Below the pieces are notes generated by a model. It ran no database searches. It was not told where the DNA came from and was given only the letters and a program-made list of their open reading frames with translations. Shown here piece after piece: positions 41,633 to 41,935 of a stretch of DNA of 41,935 nt. How positions within the stretch are numbered: the stretch's first letter is position 1; every line of letters begins with the position of its first letter. Made by a program: the position numbers and the translations under genes. This stretch comes from Belnapia moabensis DSM 16746 (lineage in GTDB: Bacteria > Pseudomonadota > Alphaproteobacteria > Acetobacterales > Acetobacteraceae): contig NZ_JQKB01000047.1 of NCBI RefSeq assembly GCF_000745835.1, positions 1 to 41,935 of the forward strand, given 5' to 3'.

Positions 41633-41935
41633 GGCTCTGTTGCACAAATGAGCTGACGGTTAGGGTTCCCCTTTCCCCGGACAGCCTCATCCTACGGCTT
41701 CGGTGACGGGTATTCCGAGCGCGGTGAAGCCGTTCAAGACGGCCACACGAACCTGGAACTCGGCGACCTGGCGGTCGAAGTCTCTTGCCGTCAGGCGTTG
41801 GCCCAAGAGTTTGATGCAGTGCATTTTGGTCTCTGCGCGGCTTCGGCGGTGATAGCCGCTCCATCGTCGCCAGATAGTCCGACCAAAGCGCCGCGATGCA
41901 CGGAGGGCTTCATTTCGTGCGATCGCCCCGGCGCC
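41633..41935 (-). mobile_element. IS5-family (IS903-like) insertion sequence, 3' end
   Basis: The end is marked by GGCTCTGTTGCACAAAT at 41633-41649, resembling the GGCTTTGTTG... terminal repeat of the IS903 group. The transposase gene runs towards it and stops 54 bases inside. The other end lies outside the window, so length, inverted repeat match and target duplication cannot be checked. Confidence 0.85.
41687..41935 (-). CDS. IS5-family transposase, C-terminal part (continues beyond window)
   Basis: The visible 82 residues (partial at the window edge) read ARNEALRASRRFGRTIWRRW, then SGYHRRSRAETKMHCIKLLG, DFDRQVAEFQVRVAVLNGFT and LGIPVTEAVG before a TGA at 41689-41687. RSRAETKM holds the catalytic Glu of the DDE triad, and ALN/VLN-G-[FM]-T-x-LG[IM]P is the IS5/IS903 ending. 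The frame is open through the visible part, so the element may still be active. The N-terminal domain and first two Asp residues lie outside. Confidence 0.88.
   Translation of the reverse strand, partial: GAGAIARNEALRASRRFGRTIWRRWSGYHRRSRAETKMHCIKLLGQRLTARDFDRQVAEFQVRVAVLNGFTALGIPVTEAVG

Noticed and set aside
41535-41864. 109-residue frame spanning the IS end and the RTX fragment
   Set aside because: It is a different frame of the transposase 3' end joined to RTX repeats; the transposase motifs are in the frame ending at 41687.

Overview
The window is a high-GC (visibly around 70%) chromosomal segment of an alphaproteobacterium, most likely an Acetobacteraceae (Roseomonas-like) member. Supporting this are a general L-amino-acid Aap ABC transporter, several Bug-type (tripartite tricarboxylate) solute receptors, an HWE-family sensor kinase, an IalB-family protein, and the order der / bamB-like / TPR gene. 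This placement is inference from gene content and base composition only. Both ends carry mobile-element debris: a truncated IS630-type transposase at the left, beside a tRNA-Ser gene, and the 3' end of an IS5/IS903-like element at the right, which cuts an RTX calcium-binding protein gene.

Region by region: (1) 1-700, IS630 remnant, non-coding stretch and tRNA-Ser(GGA). (2) 775-4174, minus-strand housekeeping operon: TPR membrane protein, BamB-like PQQ-repeat lipoprotein, GTPase Der. (3) 4225-6478, small lipoprotein and Kup potassium transporter. (4) 6578-10816, aapJQMP amino-acid ABC transporter, with a cluster of inverted repeats upstream. (5) 11051-13580, bifunctional penicillin-binding protein followed by a histidine-kinase-like protein whose ATPase domain has decayed. 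(6) 13920-15252, an XRE regulator and two small unknown genes around a strong palindrome. (7) 15715-19359, SMP-30 lactonase, divergent GH1-like hydrolase, M20 amidohydrolase and a 52-residue membrane protein. (8) 19435-22331, a 2OG-Fe(II) oxygenase with a cysteine-less peroxiredoxin-like domain, then a tightly overlapped three-gene operon (secreted unknown, Asp/Glu racemase-like, HD hydrolase). (9) 22470-28281, multi-PAS HWE kinase, DUF457-like membrane protein, glucokinase, and an HxlR regulator overlapping a MATE exporter. (10) 28282-33571, two divergent operons with three Bug receptors, an NAD-dependent sugar epimerase/dehydratase and an enolase-superfamily enzyme, with a GntR-like palindrome between them. 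(11) 33647-36628, IalB protein, HldE-like heptose kinase with a decayed nucleotidyltransferase half, and a PPP-type phosphatase. (12) 36682-41094, two adjacent proteins that look like degenerate EAL domains, an ABC-2 exporter pair and a histidine-phosphatase-family protein. (13) 41102-41935, RTX fragment and IS element.

A recurring theme is 'pseudo-enzymes': a histidine kinase lacking its ATP-binding boxes, a HldE lacking the HxGH nucleotidyltransferase motif, a peroxiredoxin-like domain lacking cysteine, and a tandem pair of EAL-like proteins lacking catalytic motifs. Each sits in an intact, expressed-looking gene and may be a conserved non-catalytic or repurposed protein. I see no CRISPR array, rRNA or prophage. 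The best candidates for new biology are the tandem EAL-like pair beside the ABC-2 exporter, and the Bug/epimerase/enolase locus with its shared operator.
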